Shown: positions 1-9,973, counted from the stretch's first letter. The stretch: 64,000 nt of DNA from Salinisphaera hydrothermalis C41B8 (GCF_000732535.1 NZ_APNK01000004.1:124001-188000); one strand, 5' to 3'. The notes: generated from the sequence alone by a model not told the origin. Made by a program: numbers and translations.

Positions 1-914
1 TTGAAGGACTGCAACCCCTCTCGAATCGTGGCGTCGTCGATGCCGAGCGTATCCGTCAGCGCCCAGACGGCGGCGGCGTTGGCGGCGTTATGGCGACCGG
101 CCAGCGGCAACCGGCGCGTTTCTAGCCAGGGCTCGTCGCCACGCGCGAGCCACAGGCCGTCGTGGGCTTCGAGCAGGCGATAATCGGCCGTTTCGGCCGA
201 GCCAAAGCTCGCCACGCGCGCGTTGTGGGTATTCATGGCCGCAACGCGCGCATCGTCGGCGTTGATGAGCGCGGTATCAGCGGCGCGGAAGATACGCGCC
301 TTGAGTTCGGCATAATGCTCAAGACTGCCGTGGCGATCGATATGATCGGCACTGATGTTGAGCACGGTCGCGGCTACACAGGCCAGACGCTCGGTCAATT
401 CCAGCTGGAAACTGGACAGCTCCAGCACATAGAGATCGACGTCGTCGGCCAGCAAGTCGAGCGCCGGCGTACCGAAATTGCCGCCCACGGCGACGCGCCG
501 TCCGCTGGCGACCGCGATCTCGCCGGCCCAGGCCGTAACCGTGGATTTGCCGTTCGACCCGGTGATCGCGATCACCGGCGCGTTGGCTACCCGGGCGAAC
601 CATTCGATATCACCGATGATCTCGTGGCCGGCTTCGCGCGCCGCCTCGATCAGCGGCTCACGTAAATCCACGCCCGGCGAAACGACCACGTGGTCGATGC
701 CCATGAGCGTCGCTGGATCCAACCCACCGACCACGATGCCGATTGATGGCCAGTCGCGGGCCAGCGCATCCGCCGCGGGCGGGTTCTCGCGGCTGTCGAC
801 CACGCGCACCTTGGCCCCCGCGGCCGCGGCAAAGCGCGCCGCCGACGCCCCGGTCGCGCCGCAGCCCACAACCAGTACGCGGGCATTCGCCAGTTGTGCT
901 TTCCAGTCGCTCAT
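1..914 (-). CDS. murD: UDP-N-acetylmuramoyl-L-alanine--D-glutamate ligase, partial (C-terminus outside window)
   Basis: Adds D-glutamate to UDP-MurNAc-L-Ala in the cytoplasmic stage of peptidoglycan synthesis. The reading frame starts at an ATG (912-914) that overlaps the mraY stop codon as ATGA, and runs off the left edge after about 304 codons. Near the N-terminus is a Rossmann-like stretch ([17 protein letters not shown]), and around residue 115 the Mur-ligase ATP-binding loop ([13 protein letters not shown]). An NADDARVA segment of the central domain and the start of the C-terminal region follow. It is the last visible gene of the minus-strand dcw cluster, so murD directly follows mraY as in other gammaproteobacteria. 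Family and position agree; only the C-terminal domain is unseen. Confidence 0.95.
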   Translation of the reverse strand, partial: MSDWKAQLANARVLVVGCGATGASAARFAAAAGAKVRVVDSRENPPAADALARDWPSIGIVVGGLDPATLMGIDHVVVSPGVDLREPLIEAAREAGHEIIGDIEWFARVANAPVIAITGSNGKSTVTAWAGEIAVASGRRVAVGGNFGTPALDLLADDVDLYVLELSSFQLELTERLACVAATVLNISADHIDRHGSLEHYAELKARIFRAADTALINADDARVAAMNTHNARVASFGSAETADYRLLEAHDGLWLARGDEPWLETRRLPLAGRHNAANAAAVWALTDTLGIDDATIREGLQSF

Positions 915-1993
915 CGGATCTTCAACGTCGACAGACCGATCAACACCAGCACCAGGGTGATGATCCAGAAACGCACGATAATCTTGGGTTCGGCCCAGCC
1001 CTTGAGCTCGAAGTGATGATGCAGCGGCGCCATGCGAAATATTCGACGGCCGGTCAGCTTGTAGCCGGCCACCTGGATCATCACGGAAACTGTTTCGGCG
1101 ACGAAGATGCCGCCCATGACCACCAGAATGAGTTCCTGGCGCACGACCACCGCCACCACGCCGAGCGCAGCCCCCAATGCCAGCGCGCCGACATCGCCCA
1201 TGAAGACCTGGGCTGGATAGGCATTGAACCAGAGGAACCCGAGCCCGGCACCGGCAATCGCGGTGCAGAAGATCAGCAGTTCGCCGGCGCCCTTGATATA
1301 GGTGAAACCGAGGTAGCGCGAGAACTCGGCATGCCCGGTCACGTAGGCGAATACGCCCAGCGCCGAGGCCACGAGCACGCAGGGCATGATGGCCAGACCG
1401 TCGAGCCCGTCGGTGAGATTGACCGCGTTGGATGAGCCCACGATGACCAGATAGGTCCAGATGATGTAGCCGGCGCCAAGCGGAATCGCCACGTTCTTGA
1501 CCATCGGGATCAGCACGCTGGTTTCAGCGCTCGAACCAGCCACGAGATACAGCCAGAGCCCAGCCGCCAGCCCGATAATCGTCTGCGCACCGTACTTCTG
1601 TTTGGCGGACAACCCCTTGCTGTTGCCGAACTTGAGCTTCTTGTAGTCGTCGACGAAGCCCACCACGCCAAAGGCAGTGGTCACGAACATCACCAGCCAG
1701 ACCCAGCCGTCGGTGAGATCGGCCCAGAGCAACGTCGATACCAGCACCGCGGCCAGAATCAGCGTGCCGCCCATGGTCGGCGTCCCCGCCTTGACCAGAT
1801 GGCTCTGCGGCCCGTCGTCGCGCACGAACTGGCCGATCTGGTGGAACGTCAGCTTGCGGATCAGAATCGGGCCGAACACGAACGAGAACACCATGGCGGT
1901 GAGCACGCCGAGAATCGCGCGGAAAGTCAGGAACTGAAATACGCGAAAGCCCGAAAAGGCCGGCTCCAGCAAATGGGCGAGGTACATCAGCAT
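911..1993 (-). CDS. mraY: Phospho-N-acetylmuramoyl-pentapeptide transferase
   Basis: Integral membrane enzyme that transfers phospho-MurNAc-pentapeptide to undecaprenyl phosphate, forming lipid I. At 360 residues it has exactly the usual length. Visible signatures are the Asp pair in FVDDYKKL (residues 115-116), the catalytic loop [13 protein letters not shown] near residue 190, and the triple-His motif [10 protein letters not shown] near residue 325. About ten hydrophobic segments are visible. It overlaps murF upstream (by 7 bp) and murD downstream (4 bp, ATGA), so translation of the cluster is probably coupled. Confidence 0.98.
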   Translation of the reverse strand: MLMYLAHLLEPAFSGFRVFQFLTFRAILGVLTAMVFSFVFGPILIRKLTFHQIGQFVRDDGPQSHLVKAGTPTMGGTLILAAVLVSTLLWADLTDGWVWLVMFVTTAFGVVGFVDDYKKLKFGNSKGLSAKQKYGAQTIIGLAAGLWLYLVAGSSAETSVLIPMVKNVAIPLGAGYIIWTYLVIVGSSNAVNLTDGLDGLAIMPCVLVASALGVFAYVTGHAEFSRYLGFTYIKGAGELLIFCTAIAGAGLGFLWFNAYPAQVFMGDVGALALGAALGVVAVVVRQELILVVMGGIFVAETVSVMIQVAGYKLTGRRIFRMAPLHHHFELKGWAEPKIIVRFWIITLVLVLIGLSTLKIR

Positions 1994-3369
1994 GACGCGC
2001 CCACCTTGGTTGGACTGTTGGCACGCAGCGCATCGGCCACGCGATCCATGCGCGCGCTGCGCGAGCCTTTCACCAGCACGATCACATCGCCCGTCGCGGC
2101 CCCGAGCGCTTCGGACAGGGCGGCCGTCAGGCTATCGTGATCGGGATACCAGGCCCCGCCGTCACCGAAGGCCGAGACGGTCAGACGGCTGTGCTCGCCA
2201 GTGGCGAACAGCCGCTCGACGCCCGCCTCGCGTGCGGCGATACCGGCGTCGCGGTGCGCCGACTCGGTGTAATCGCCGAGCTCACCCATATCACCAAGCA
2301 CCGCCCAGCGCGCCCCACTCTGCTGGCCGAGCCACGACAACGCCGCCGCGAGCGAACCGGGGTTGGCGTTGTAACTGTCGTCCACCAAGCGCGCGCCGTG
2401 GATCGCCGGCTTGATCGCGAGACGCCCGGCAACCGCGGCCGTACGCGCCAGCCCGGCGGCGATGGTCGCGCCTTTCAAACCCACCGCCACAGCAACGGCC
2501 GCCGCCGCGAGCGCGTTGGCCACGTTGTGGCGCCCGGCGAGGTCGAGCGCGACCGCGGTGGTCTCGCCCGGTGTGTGCAGGGCAAATCGGACGCCGTCGT
2601 GGTCCAGCTCGATATCGTCGGCGTAGACGTCGGCTCCCCGGCCGGGCTCCATCGAAAAAGTGAGCATGCGCCGGCCCTCGGCCAGCTCGCGCCACAGATC
2701 GGCGTAGTCGTCGTCGGCGTTGATCACCGCCGTGCCCGACTCAGGCAGACGGATGAACAATTCCCCTTTGGCTCGGGCGATACCTTCGCGAGAACCGAAA
2801 CCCTCCAGATGCGCCCAGCCCGCGTTGGTAATCACGCCGACATCCGGACGCGCGATCGCCGCCAATTGACCGATCTCGCCGGGATGATTCGCGCCCATCT
2901 CGATCACGGCACGCTCGGCCGAGGCGTCGAGACGCATCAGGGTCAGCGGCACGCCGAGATGATTGTTCAGATTGCCTTCGGTGGCCATCGTCGGCCCGGC
3001 CACCGAAAAGATGGCCGCGATCATCTGCTTGACCGTGGTCTTGCCATTAGAGCCCGTCACGCCGACCACCGGCCCGGCAAAGCCGGCTCGCGCCAGGCGC
3101 GCCGCGCGACCGAGCGCCTCCATGACATCGTCGACCACCAGCTGCGACACGTCGGCGTCCACCGGATGATCGACCACCGCCGCCGCAGCACCGGCCGCGC
3201 CGGCCGCCGCCACGAATTCGTGCCCGTCGGCATGCTCGCCGGCCAACGCGAAGAACAAGGCCCCAGGCGTGATGCGACGCGTGTCGATGCTGGCGCCGTC
3301 GAACACGGCGTCATCGCCGATCAGACAAGCCCCGAGGGCGAGTGCAAATTCGGACAGCCGGCCCTTCAC
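1987..3369 (-). CDS. murF: UDP-N-acetylmuramoyl-tripeptide--D-alanyl-D-alanine ligase
   Basis: Adds D-Ala-D-Ala to UDP-MurNAc-tripeptide, the last cytoplasmic step of the peptidoglycan precursor. The 460-residue product matches the family. The N-terminal domain contains the uridine-binding type sequence [16 protein letters not shown] (about residues 27-42), the ATP loop [14 protein letters not shown] is at about 103-116, and the C-terminal Mur ligase domain includes [11 protein letters not shown] near residue 320. Its start overlaps the murE stop codon by 4 bp (ATGA), as in most dcw clusters. Confidence 0.98.
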   Translation of the reverse strand: MKGRLSEFALALGACLIGDDAVFDGASIDTRRITPGALFFALAGEHADGHEFVAAAGAAGAAAAVVDHPVDADVSQLVVDDVMEALGRAARLARAGFAGPVVGVTGSNGKTTVKQMIAAIFSVAGPTMATEGNLNNHLGVPLTLMRLDASAERAVIEMGANHPGEIGQLAAIARPDVGVITNAGWAHLEGFGSREGIARAKGELFIRLPESGTAVINADDDYADLWRELAEGRRMLTFSMEPGRGADVYADDIELDHDGVRFALHTPGETTAVALDLAGRHNVANALAAAAVAVAVGLKGATIAAGLARTAAVAGRLAIKPAIHGARLVDDSYNANPGSLAAALSWLGQQSGARWAVLGDMGELGDYTESAHRDAGIAAREAGVERLFATGEHSRLTVSAFGDGGAWYPDHDSLTAALSEALGAATGDVIVLVKGSRSARMDRVADALRANSPTKVGASC

Positions 3370-4871
3370 AGCGCCTCCAGTACGTGGCGGGCGGCCACGC
3401 GATCGTCGAAAGAAACCATCTCGGTGCCGTATTGCTGGGTCGTTTCATGACCCTTGCCGGCGATCAGCACCACATCGCCCGGCGCCCCATCCGCGATGGC
3501 CGCGGCGATGGCATCGGCGCGCGAATGCACAATTTCGTAGCGCGCCGCAGCCGTAACCGCCTCGGGAATGCCGTCAAGCACATCGGCGACGATCGCCGCC
3601 GGGTCCTCGCTGCGCGGGTTGTCGTCGGTGATCCAGAACCGATCCGCATGGCGCGCGGCCACCGCACCCATTAACGGTCGCTTGCCGCGATCGCGATTGC
3701 CGCCGCAACCAAAAACACACAGCAACCGGCCTTCGACATGCGCCGAGAGCGCGGACAATGCCGCCTCCAGCGCGCCGGGAGTGTGTGCATAGTCGACGAT
3801 CACCAGAGGTTGATCGCCGGACACGTCGACGCGCTCCATGCGGCCCGGCACGGTTGGCACCGCGGCCAGCGCTTCGACGGCCTCGACCAGCGACACATCG
3901 CGGGCGAGGAGCACCGCCAGAGTGGCGGCGAGGTTCCACGCATTGAAAGTCCCGACCAGGCGACTGGCTAAGGTCGCCGATCCGAGATGCGTGGCGAAAT
4001 CCACGACCAGACCATCGGCGCGGGCATCCACGCGTGAGATCCGGACGAATCGGGAATAATCAGAAACCGCCGGGCTTTCGCCGTAGGCGATGTACGACAC
4101 GCCGCGGGATTCACGCGTCAACCAGTCATGGCCGGTGGCGTCGTCGGCGTTGAGTACGGCAACACGCAGATCCGGGCTGTCGAACAGACGTCGCTTGGCG
4201 GCGATATAGGCCGTCTCGTCGCCGTGGTAGTCCAAATGATCGCGGCCGATCTGCGTGAGCACCGCGACGTCGAAGGCCACGGCGTCAGTGCGTTGCTGTG
4301 CGAGCGCATGTGAGGAGACTTCCATTGCCACGGCTTCATGCTCGGCGGCTGCGAGGCGCGCCAGCCAGCGCTGCAGGCGCGCGGCGTCGGGCGTGGTATG
4401 CGTCGCCGCGGCCAGATCGTCGATAGCGCCGAAACCCAGCGTGCCGAGATAGCCACAGCGCGAGCCCAGTGCGGTCAGCGCGCGGGCGATCAGCCAGGCG
4501 CAGGAGGTCTTGCCGTCGGTGCCGGTCACACCCGCCACGAACAGCTGCCGCGAGGGGTCGCCGTAAAGCCGTGCCGCGATCGCGCCCACATGCTGCGACA
4601 AATTAGGCACCGCGACGGCAGGCAGATCGTCTCCCGGGTCGATACCGGTCGCCGGCTCCCAGAGCATGGCTGCCGCGCCGGCCTCGGCAGCCGCATGGGC
4701 ATGCATCACGCCGTGCGCACGCGTGCCGGCACAAGCCGCGAACAGCGCGCCCGGCGTCACCTGGCGGCTGTCTAGCACGACGTCCGACACCGCGACATCC
4801 GGCACGTCCGAAACGTCGAAACCTGCCAGCAATTGCGGCAGGTTCTGTCTGACTTGCACATCGGCCAGCAT
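3366..4871 (-). CDS. murE: UDP-N-acetylmuramoyl-tripeptide synthetase (meso-diaminopimelate-adding)
   Basis: Adds the third stem-peptide residue. The motif DNPR near residue 410 is the known determinant for meso-diaminopimelate rather than lysine, so a Gram-negative A1-gamma wall is predicted. The ATP loop GVTGTDGKTS is at about residues 114-123. I chose the ATG at 4869-4871 (protein starting MLADVQVRQN, 501 residues) rather than the in-frame ATG 22 codons upstream: a good Shine-Dalgarno (GGGAGG) precedes it by six bases, and the start sits right after the ftsI stop. The gene ends overlapping murF. Confidence 0.97.
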   Translation of the reverse strand: MLADVQVRQNLPQLLAGFDVSDVPDVAVSDVVLDSRQVTPGALFAACAGTRAHGVMHAHAAAEAGAAAMLWEPATGIDPGDDLPAVAVPNLSQHVGAIAARLYGDPSRQLFVAGVTGTDGKTSCAWLIARALTALGSRCGYLGTLGFGAIDDLAAATHTTPDAARLQRWLARLAAAEHEAVAMEVSSHALAQQRTDAVAFDVAVLTQIGRDHLDYHGDETAYIAAKRRLFDSPDLRVAVLNADDATGHDWLTRESRGVSYIAYGESPAVSDYSRFVRISRVDARADGLVVDFATHLGSATLASRLVGTFNAWNLAATLAVLLARDVSLVEAVEALAAVPTVPGRMERVDVSGDQPLVIVDYAHTPGALEAALSALSAHVEGRLLCVFGCGGNRDRGKRPLMGAVAARHADRFWITDDNPRSEDPAAIVADVLDGIPEAVTAAARYEIVHSRADAIAAAIADGAPGDVVLIAGKGHETTQQYGTEMVSFDDRVAARHVLEAL

Positions 4872-4872
4872 C

Positions 4873-6600
4873 CTAGCCTCCCGCCGTCGACGATTCGGCG
4901 GCCGCGGTGAGCACGCTCGGATTGTCGGGTGGCACATGCAGGATGCGCAGCGCGCTCTGCATGATCTTGGAGAACACGGGCGCGGCCACGGTGCCGCCGT
5001 AGTAGGAGCCCTTCGTCGGCGCGTCGACCACCACGAGCGTGACCAGCCGCGGGTTCTTGGCCGGCGCCATGCCGACGAACAACGCGCGATGCTGATTGCG
5101 ATGATAACCGTCGTCGCTGATCTTGCGTGCGGTGCCGGTCTTGCCCGCGACCGTATAACCCGGCACTTTCGCCCGCTCCGCGGTGCCTTCCGGGCTGATC
5201 ACGCCGCGCAGGAGCTGGCGCATGGTCGCGGCCGTCGACGGCTTGATGGCCTGCTGCGGCGGCGGATGCATGTCGGCGCCCTTGCCCAGAATCAGACGCA
5301 GGCTACGCAGCTCGCCATTGTCGGCGATCGCGCCGTAGGCCCGTGCCAGCTGCAGCGGTGTGACCGCGAACCCGTAGCCGTAGGACGCGGTCGCGGTCTC
5401 GACGTTGTCCCAGGTGTAGTAGTCGCGCAGGACGCCGAAGCGCTCGCCGGGGAAGCCGCTCCCGGTGGTTTCACCGAAGCCAAAGTTGCGAAAATCCTGC
5501 CAGACGGCCTGTGGCCCCATCTTCAGGCCGACATGGGCGGCCCCGACGTTGGAGGATTTCTGCAGAATCTTGGCGAAATCCTCGTTTCCGTAGTTGAGTT
5601 CGTCCTTGACCGTGAGCCGGCCGACCTGGAACCAACCTTTGGTATGGATGATGCTCGAGGTGGTGTAGAGCCCTTTGTTGAGCGCGCCCGAGAGCACGAT
5701 CGGCTTGGCCGTGGACCCCGGCTCCATGACGTCGGTCGCCGCCCGCAGCCGCATCCCGGCCTGATCGATCGTGGAACGATCGTTCGGGTTGAAGCTCGGA
5801 TACGACGCCACCGCCAACAGCTGGCCGTTGTCCGGGTCGAGCATGACCACGATGCCGTCCTTGGCCTTGTGGCTGAGCACCGCCTCCTTGATATCGCGGT
5901 AGGCCAGATACTGCAGGCGCGAATCGATCGTCAGCTTCAGATCGTGGCCCGGGTGCGGGGCCTTGAACTCATCCAGATCGTCGACCACCCGGCCACGACC
6001 GTCCTTGACCACCTTGCGCTCGCCCGGCGAGCCCGAGAGGTAGCCGTTGCGCGCCAGCTCCATGCCGGACTGGCCCTTGCCGTCGATGTTGGTGAGCCCG
6101 ATCAGCTGGGCGGCGGCTTCGCCGGCCGGGTAATACCGCTTGTACTCGCGTTGCAGGAAAATGCCCGGCGCGTCGACCGCCATCACCTGATGCGCGTCAT
6201 AGGGCGACAGCTGGCGCTTGAGATAAAGAAACTGACGGCTCTTGTGGCGCTCGAGATCACGCTTCAGATCGTGGGTCGACATGCCCAATCGGGAAGCCAG
6301 CTTGGCGATCTTGTCCGGCGCCTTGAGCACCGCCGAGGGCACGGCCCAGACCGATTCGGTAGGCGCCGACAGCGCCAACGGCAGGCCGTTGCGATCGAGG
6401 ATCGCGCCCCGATGCGCCGGCACCTTGACCGTACGCACGTGGCGAATATCGCCCTGATGGGTCAGAAACTGCTCGTCGAAAACCTGTAGATCGACGGCCC
6501 GCCAAACCAGCGTAGAACCGAACACGACGAACACGCCCAGAATAAACCACGCCCGCCATCGCGACGGCGTGAAATGCTGCGGCTCGTCGTCGCGGCTCAT
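4873..6600 (-). CDS. ftsI: Peptidoglycan D,D-transpeptidase FtsI (PBP3)
   Basis: Septal transpeptidase that crosslinks peptidoglycan at the division site. The 575-residue protein has one N-terminal membrane anchor (about residues 16-35), a PBP dimerisation domain, and a class B transpeptidase domain. The three penicillin-binding motifs are visible: STAK (Ser at about 296), SSN (about 349-351) and KTG (about 487-489). It starts overlapping the ftsL stop codon by 4 bp and ends just before the murE start. Confidence 0.98.
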   Translation of the reverse strand: MSRDDEPQHFTPSRWRAWFILGVFVVFGSTLVWRAVDLQVFDEQFLTHQGDIRHVRTVKVPAHRGAILDRNGLPLALSAPTESVWAVPSAVLKAPDKIAKLASRLGMSTHDLKRDLERHKSRQFLYLKRQLSPYDAHQVMAVDAPGIFLQREYKRYYPAGEAAAQLIGLTNIDGKGQSGMELARNGYLSGSPGERKVVKDGRGRVVDDLDEFKAPHPGHDLKLTIDSRLQYLAYRDIKEAVLSHKAKDGIVVMLDPDNGQLLAVASYPSFNPNDRSTIDQAGMRLRAATDVMEPGSTAKPIVLSGALNKGLYTTSSIIHTKGWFQVGRLTVKDELNYGNEDFAKILQKSSNVGAAHVGLKMGPQAVWQDFRNFGFGETTGSGFPGERFGVLRDYYTWDNVETATASYGYGFAVTPLQLARAYGAIADNGELRSLRLILGKGADMHPPPQQAIKPSTAATMRQLLRGVISPEGTAERAKVPGYTVAGKTGTARKISDDGYHRNQHRALFVGMAPAKNPRLVTLVVVDAPTKGSYYGGTVAAPVFSKIMQSALRILHVPPDNPSVLTAAAESSTAGG

Positions 6601-6866
6601 GGCTTGTTCCCGAGCACGACATAGTCGTGCGGCTGGATCATGCCAAGCTTGTTGCGGGCGACCTGCGATACCCGATCCGGGCTCGCCCAGGCGCTATCCT
6701 CGAGCTGAATCTGAGCCCATTCGGTGGTCAGCTGATCCCGGGTCAAGCGTGCGGACTGTAGTTGATGAAACAGCTCCCGCGTCTTCTGGGTGGACTGCAC
6801 TACCGCGATCGCGCTGACGACGTTGAGCGCCAACAAACAAAGCAGCACCAGCACACGGCGAGTCAC
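6597..6866 (-). CDS. ftsL: Cell division protein FtsL
   Basis: Small bitopic division protein that forms the FtsQLB complex in the inner membrane. The 89-residue product has a short cytoplasmic start (MTRR), a single transmembrane segment at about residues 5-24, then a helical heptad-like region (TRELFHQLQSARLTRDQL) and the typical end in which a Lys-Leu-Gly-Met segment precedes the C-terminus. Sequence conservation is low in this family, but the position between rsmH and ftsI and the architecture make the call secure. Confidence 0.93.
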   Translation of the reverse strand: MTRRVLVLLCLLALNVVSAIAVVQSTQKTRELFHQLQSARLTRDQLTTEWAQIQLEDSAWASPDRVSQVARNKLGMIQPHDYVVLGNKP

Positions 6867-7858
6867 GGCGCCACCTCCTCGGCGGTGGTCCGCTCGGCCG
6901 CGCGCATGATCGCGCTGCGGGCCCGTGGGTTGGCCGCCAACTCCGACTCACTCGCGGTCACCGGCTTGCCGATCAGACGCAGCGCCGGCTCAACCGCCGG
7001 GGCCATCGGCAGCTCCGGCTGCGGCGGGCGCGCCTGATGCCGGAAAAAACGCTTGACGCGACGATCCTCCAGTGAATGAAAGCTGATCACGACGAGCCGC
7101 CCGCCGGGCGCCAGCGCCGACAAGCCGGCGGCCAGCCCGGCATCCAGCGCGCCGAGTTCGTCGTTGATGTGCATGCGAAACGCCTGAAACGTACGGGTCG
7201 CCGGATGGACGCGCTTGCCGGCGGCTACGCGGGCCGGAATCGCGCTTTTGATTAACGCGGCCAGCGCCGCGGTATCGGTAAGCCGGCCCGCTTCGCGCGC
7301 CTCCAGAATCGCGCCAGCGATACGCCCGGCCATCGGCTCTTCGCCGAGTGTCTTGATTACGCGTGCGATCTCGCCGTGCGATGCCGTGGCCAACCATTCC
7401 GACAACGGTGCGCCGGCGTCGGGGTTCATGCGCATATCGAGCGGCCCGGCATGCCGGAACGAAAATCCACGCTCGGCGACATCGAACTGCGGCGACGACA
7501 CGCCCAGATCAAACAGCACGCCGTCCACATCACGGATATCGTGCTGCGCCAGCACGTCGGCCATATCGGCGAACGAGGCGCGCACGAAAACGAGCCGCTC
7601 GTCGGCGGCCGCGAGCGCCCGCGCATGACGCTCGGCGTCGGGATCCTGATCGAAAGCAATCACGCGGCCGGCCGGGCCCAGCCGATCCAGCATCGCCGCG
7701 GTATGCCCGCCGCGCCCGAAAGTGGCGTCGATATAGGTCCCGTCCGGGCGTACGGCCAGCGCGGCGAGCGCCGCCTCGAGCAGGACCGGTTGATGTTCGT
7801 CGGCCATGGCGGTGGCGAACCTCGGCGCGGTGTCGGTAGATGATGGGCGTGCGTTCAT
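6863..7858 (-). CDS. rsmH: 16S rRNA (cytosine(1402)-N(4))-methyltransferase
   Basis: SAM-dependent methyltransferase acting on C1402 of 16S rRNA. The SAM site IDATFGRGGHTAAML is at about residues 43-57, and the family signature VISFHSLEDRRVKRFF lies in the C-terminal third. The start given overlaps the mraZ stop (ATGA) and yields 331 residues. An internal ATG at 7805-7807, giving a protein beginning MADEHQPVLL, aligns better with the usual N-terminus, so the first 17 residues may not be translated. Neither start has a strong Shine-Dalgarno. The gene ends overlapping ftsL. Confidence 0.96.
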   Translation of the reverse strand: MNARPSSTDTAPRFATAMADEHQPVLLEAALAALAVRPDGTYIDATFGRGGHTAAMLDRLGPAGRVIAFDQDPDAERHARALAAADERLVFVRASFADMADVLAQHDIRDVDGVLFDLGVSSPQFDVAERGFSFRHAGPLDMRMNPDAGAPLSEWLATASHGEIARVIKTLGEEPMAGRIAGAILEAREAGRLTDTAALAALIKSAIPARVAAGKRVHPATRTFQAFRMHINDELGALDAGLAAGLSALAPGGRLVVISFHSLEDRRVKRFFRHQARPPQPELPMAPAVEPALRLIGKPVTASESELAANPRARSAIMRAAERTTAEEVAP

Positions 7859-8316
7859 AGACTGATGTCCATCAGCACGTCGGGCAGGTCACCGTTGGCG
7901 GCGTCATCGGCCAGCGTGTCCGCCGTATCGGCGTTGCGCCGGTTGAAGGTGTCTTCATCCCAGAGCTCGAACAGATTGCCGATACCCGAGAGCACCGCCT
8001 TGCTGTCCAGCCCGGCTGCCGCACGCAGCGTGGCCGGCAGCAATAGCCGGCCCTGGCGATCCATGTCGATATCGCGTGCATTGCCAATAAAAAACCGCTG
8101 AATGTCGCGCACCTTCGGGTTCAAGCTGCCGCGGGACAGCAACTGCTGCTCGAAGGCCTGAAATTCGGGGCCGGGATAAATCAGCAAGCAGCCATCCCAG
8201 TGGCGGGTGATCACAAGACGGCCACTGCAGTCGTCGATCAACGACTGGCGATAAGACGCCGGGATCGCAATACGACCCTTCGCGTCAATCGTGACCGAAT
8301 GAGACCCCTTGAACAC
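7855..8316 (-). CDS. mraZ: Transcriptional regulator MraZ
   Basis: DNA-binding repressor of its own dcw cluster. The 153-residue protein has the family layout of two SpoVT/AbrB-like MraZ domains: the first begins FKGSHSVTIDAKGRIAIPAS, and the second contains DIDMDRQGRLLLPATLR around residues 80-97. MraZ proteins assemble as rings that contact several short repeats upstream of the gene; such repeats are seen here at 8341-8360. It is the first gene of the cluster and overlaps rsmH. Confidence 0.97.
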   Translation of the reverse strand: MFKGSHSVTIDAKGRIAIPASYRQSLIDDCSGRLVITRHWDGCLLIYPGPEFQAFEQQLLSRGSLNPKVRDIQRFFIGNARDIDMDRQGRLLLPATLRAAAGLDSKAVLSGIGNLFELWDEDTFNRRNADTADTLADDAANGDLPDVLMDISL

Positions 8317-8340
8317 TGAAGGTTCCTGCTCGCCGACTTA

Positions 8341-8360
8341 AACCACTTTACCCCACTTCT
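8341..8360 (-). promoter_or_regulatory. MraZ boxes (two 10-bp repeats)
   Basis: On the minus strand the region reads AGTGGGGTAA followed by AGTGGTTTAA, i.e. two direct GTGG-type repeats with a 10-bp period. This closely resembles the MraZ operator described upstream of mraZ in E. coli. The repeats lie between the promoter (8375-8404) and the mraZ start, in the transcribed leader, so binding would block early elongation or initiation. The assignment rests on pattern and position. Confidence 0.75.
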
Positions 8361-8374
8361 CGCCCCTCGACGCC

Positions 8375-8404
8375 ACTATAGGCAGCGGCAAAACAGAGTG
8401 TCAA
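8375..8404 (-). promoter_or_regulatory. Sigma-70 promoter of the dcw cluster (Pmra)
   Basis: The minus strand carries TTGACA (8399-8404), an 18-base spacer, and TATAGT (8375-8380). This is a perfect -35 and a 5/6 match to the -10. Transcription should start near 8368, just upstream of the MraZ boxes. It is the best sigma-70 promoter match in the window. Confidence 0.8.
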
Positions 8405-8695
8405 GTTTGTCGTCAGGGTAAAAAAGCCCGCCAATCAGCGAGTTCCAAGCCATTTCCAGCGTCCACGCGTCAAGCTAAAAAGCAATTCTTTCGACTTTGC
8501 GTTCAACCGCTTGGCGCATAGTCATGTACATACATACAGTATTTAAGGTGCAATATGGCGCGAAAGCGGGCCGACAAACACGTCAGCTCGACATTGGTGG
8601 GAGAAAGTGGATGGCGCCCGGTCGCGGTGGGTCGCTATCCCACAAGGCGCGCCCCACGCACACGTCATCGGGGCGCGCGAGGCAAAGAATCAAGA
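8405..8695. other. Intergenic region between the mraZ promoter and rnpB
   Basis: No convincing gene. It contains an AT-rich stretch at about 8520-8555 with a near-LexA-type palindrome (8524-8539). Just downstream of the rnpB 3' end there is a GC-rich hairpin with arms 8648-8655 and 8670-8677 (CGCGCCCC/GGGGCGCG). That hairpin may help terminate rnpB, but no uridine tract follows it. Confidence 0.5.
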
Positions 8696-9053
8696 ATCGG
8701 AGTCGGCCTGTAAGCCGGGTTCTGTCGCGCGCAGCCATTCATCTGGGACTGCCGTCACCGGCAGCCTCATGCGACCTACCCGAGGACTGTGCGGGCCGCA
8801 CGTCGTCCTCCTATTTGGTCTTGCTCCGGACGGGGTTTACCGTGCCGCGAACCGTTGCCGGTCGCGCGGTGCGCTCTTACCGCACCGTTTCACCCTTGCC
8901 GGGTTCGCTCACGCGAACCTTAGGCGGTCTGCTCTCTGTTGCACTTTCCGTAGACTCACGCCTCCCAGGGGTTACCTGGCGTCCTGCCCTATGGAGCCCG
9001 GACTTTCCTCGACGTCGATGTTTCGACGCCGCGACTGCGTGGCCGACTCCGAG
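8696..9053 (-). ncRNA. rnpB: RNase P RNA (M1 RNA)
   Basis: Catalytic RNA that matures tRNA 5' ends together with RnpA. Reading the minus strand, the conserved bacterial type A core is obvious: GAGGAAAGTCCGGGCTCC near the 5' end, AGGGTGAAACGGTGCGGTAA in the middle, and the 3' part complementary to the plus-strand text AAGCCGGGTTCTGTC. Terminal helix P1 is formed by 9041-9052 pairing with 8697-8708 (twelve matching bases), which sets both ends. Position between rsmI and mraZ is also typical (for example in Pseudomonas). Apparent open frames across it are not genes. Confidence 0.97.
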
Positions 9054-9130
9054 CGGCGGATTCTAGGCGCTTGGCGAGCTCGACGCGAGCCTTGCGTGAC
9101 AATTGGCGCCCGAGGCGGGGCCTGGGCCGC

Positions 9131-9973
9131 TCAGCCCGCCAGCTCCAGCGCGCGCTGATAAGCGGCATTGCGCGCCGTGCCGGTTAAACGCGCCGCGATC
9201 GTGGCCGCTTTCTTGGTGCCGGCCAGCGGCAACAGTTCGGCAAGCAGCGCATCGAGCGAGATTTCACGCGGGCGGCTCTGCGGCTCGGGCGCGCCGGCAA
9301 TCACCAGCACGAACTCGCCACGCCGGCGATTGTCATCAGCCGCCAGCCAGGCCGGCAGCTCGGCGGCGGCGAGCGCCACGCTCTGCTCATGCAACTTGGT
9401 CAGCTCGCGCGCCAACACCAACTGACGCATACCAAAGCGCTCGGCCAGATCGGCGGCAGTCGCCACGATCCGATGGCTGGACTCGTAGCAGACCACGGTG
9501 CGCGGCTCCTCCGCCAGCGCCTCGAGGCGGGCGCGGCGCGCCCCCGGCTTGCTGGGCAGAAACCCCTCGAAGACAAAACGATCCGTCGGCAGCCCGGCCA
9601 CCGATAGCGCCGCAATGACCGCGCACGGCCCCGGCACCGCCACCACGGCATGGCCCGCCGCACGAACCGCGGCCACCAGTGCATACCCGGGGTCGCTGAT
9701 GAGCGGGGTACCGGCATCGCTGATCAAAGCGACATGCTCGCCGGCCGCGAGACGTTCGATGATCTGATCGATTCGCGCCGACTCGTTGTGCTCATGCAAT
9801 GAAATCAGCGGCGTGCCCACGCCCAGATGCGACATCAGCCGCCGGCTATGGCGCGTATCCTCCGCCGCAATGACGTCCGCCGCCGCCAATACCTCACGCG
9901 CACGCGCGGACATATCGTCGAGATTGCCGATCGGCGTAGCCACGATCGAGAGCGTTGCCGCTGACGATGGCAT
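9131..9973 (-). CDS. rsmI: 16S rRNA (cytidine(1402)-2'-O)-methyltransferase
   Basis: Methylates the 2'-OH of C1402, the same nucleotide modified by RsmH encoded nearby. The 280-residue protein starts with the tetrapyrrole-methylase-type motif VATPIGNLDDMSARAREVL and has AEDTRHSRRLM around residues 35-46, PGPCAVIAALSVAGLPTDRFVFEGFLP in its centre (residues about 114-140), and a C-terminal RsmI helical domain. It is divergent from lpoA across a 163-bp gap. Confidence 0.97.
   Translation of the reverse strand: MPSSAATLSIVATPIGNLDDMSARAREVLAAADVIAAEDTRHSRRLMSHLGVGTPLISLHEHNESARIDQIIERLAAGEHVALISDAGTPLISDPGYALVAAVRAAGHAVVAVPGPCAVIAALSVAGLPTDRFVFEGFLPSKPGARRARLEALAEEPRTVVCYESSHRIVATAADLAERFGMRQLVLARELTKLHEQSVALAAAELPAWLAADDNRRRGEFVLVIAGAPEPQSRPREISLDALLAELLPLAGTKKAATIAARLTGTARNAAYQRALELAG

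Noticed and set aside
8497-9158. Long plus-strand open frames across 8497-9158
   Set aside because: They lie over rnpB and reflect its high GC content; no homology or ribosome-binding site.
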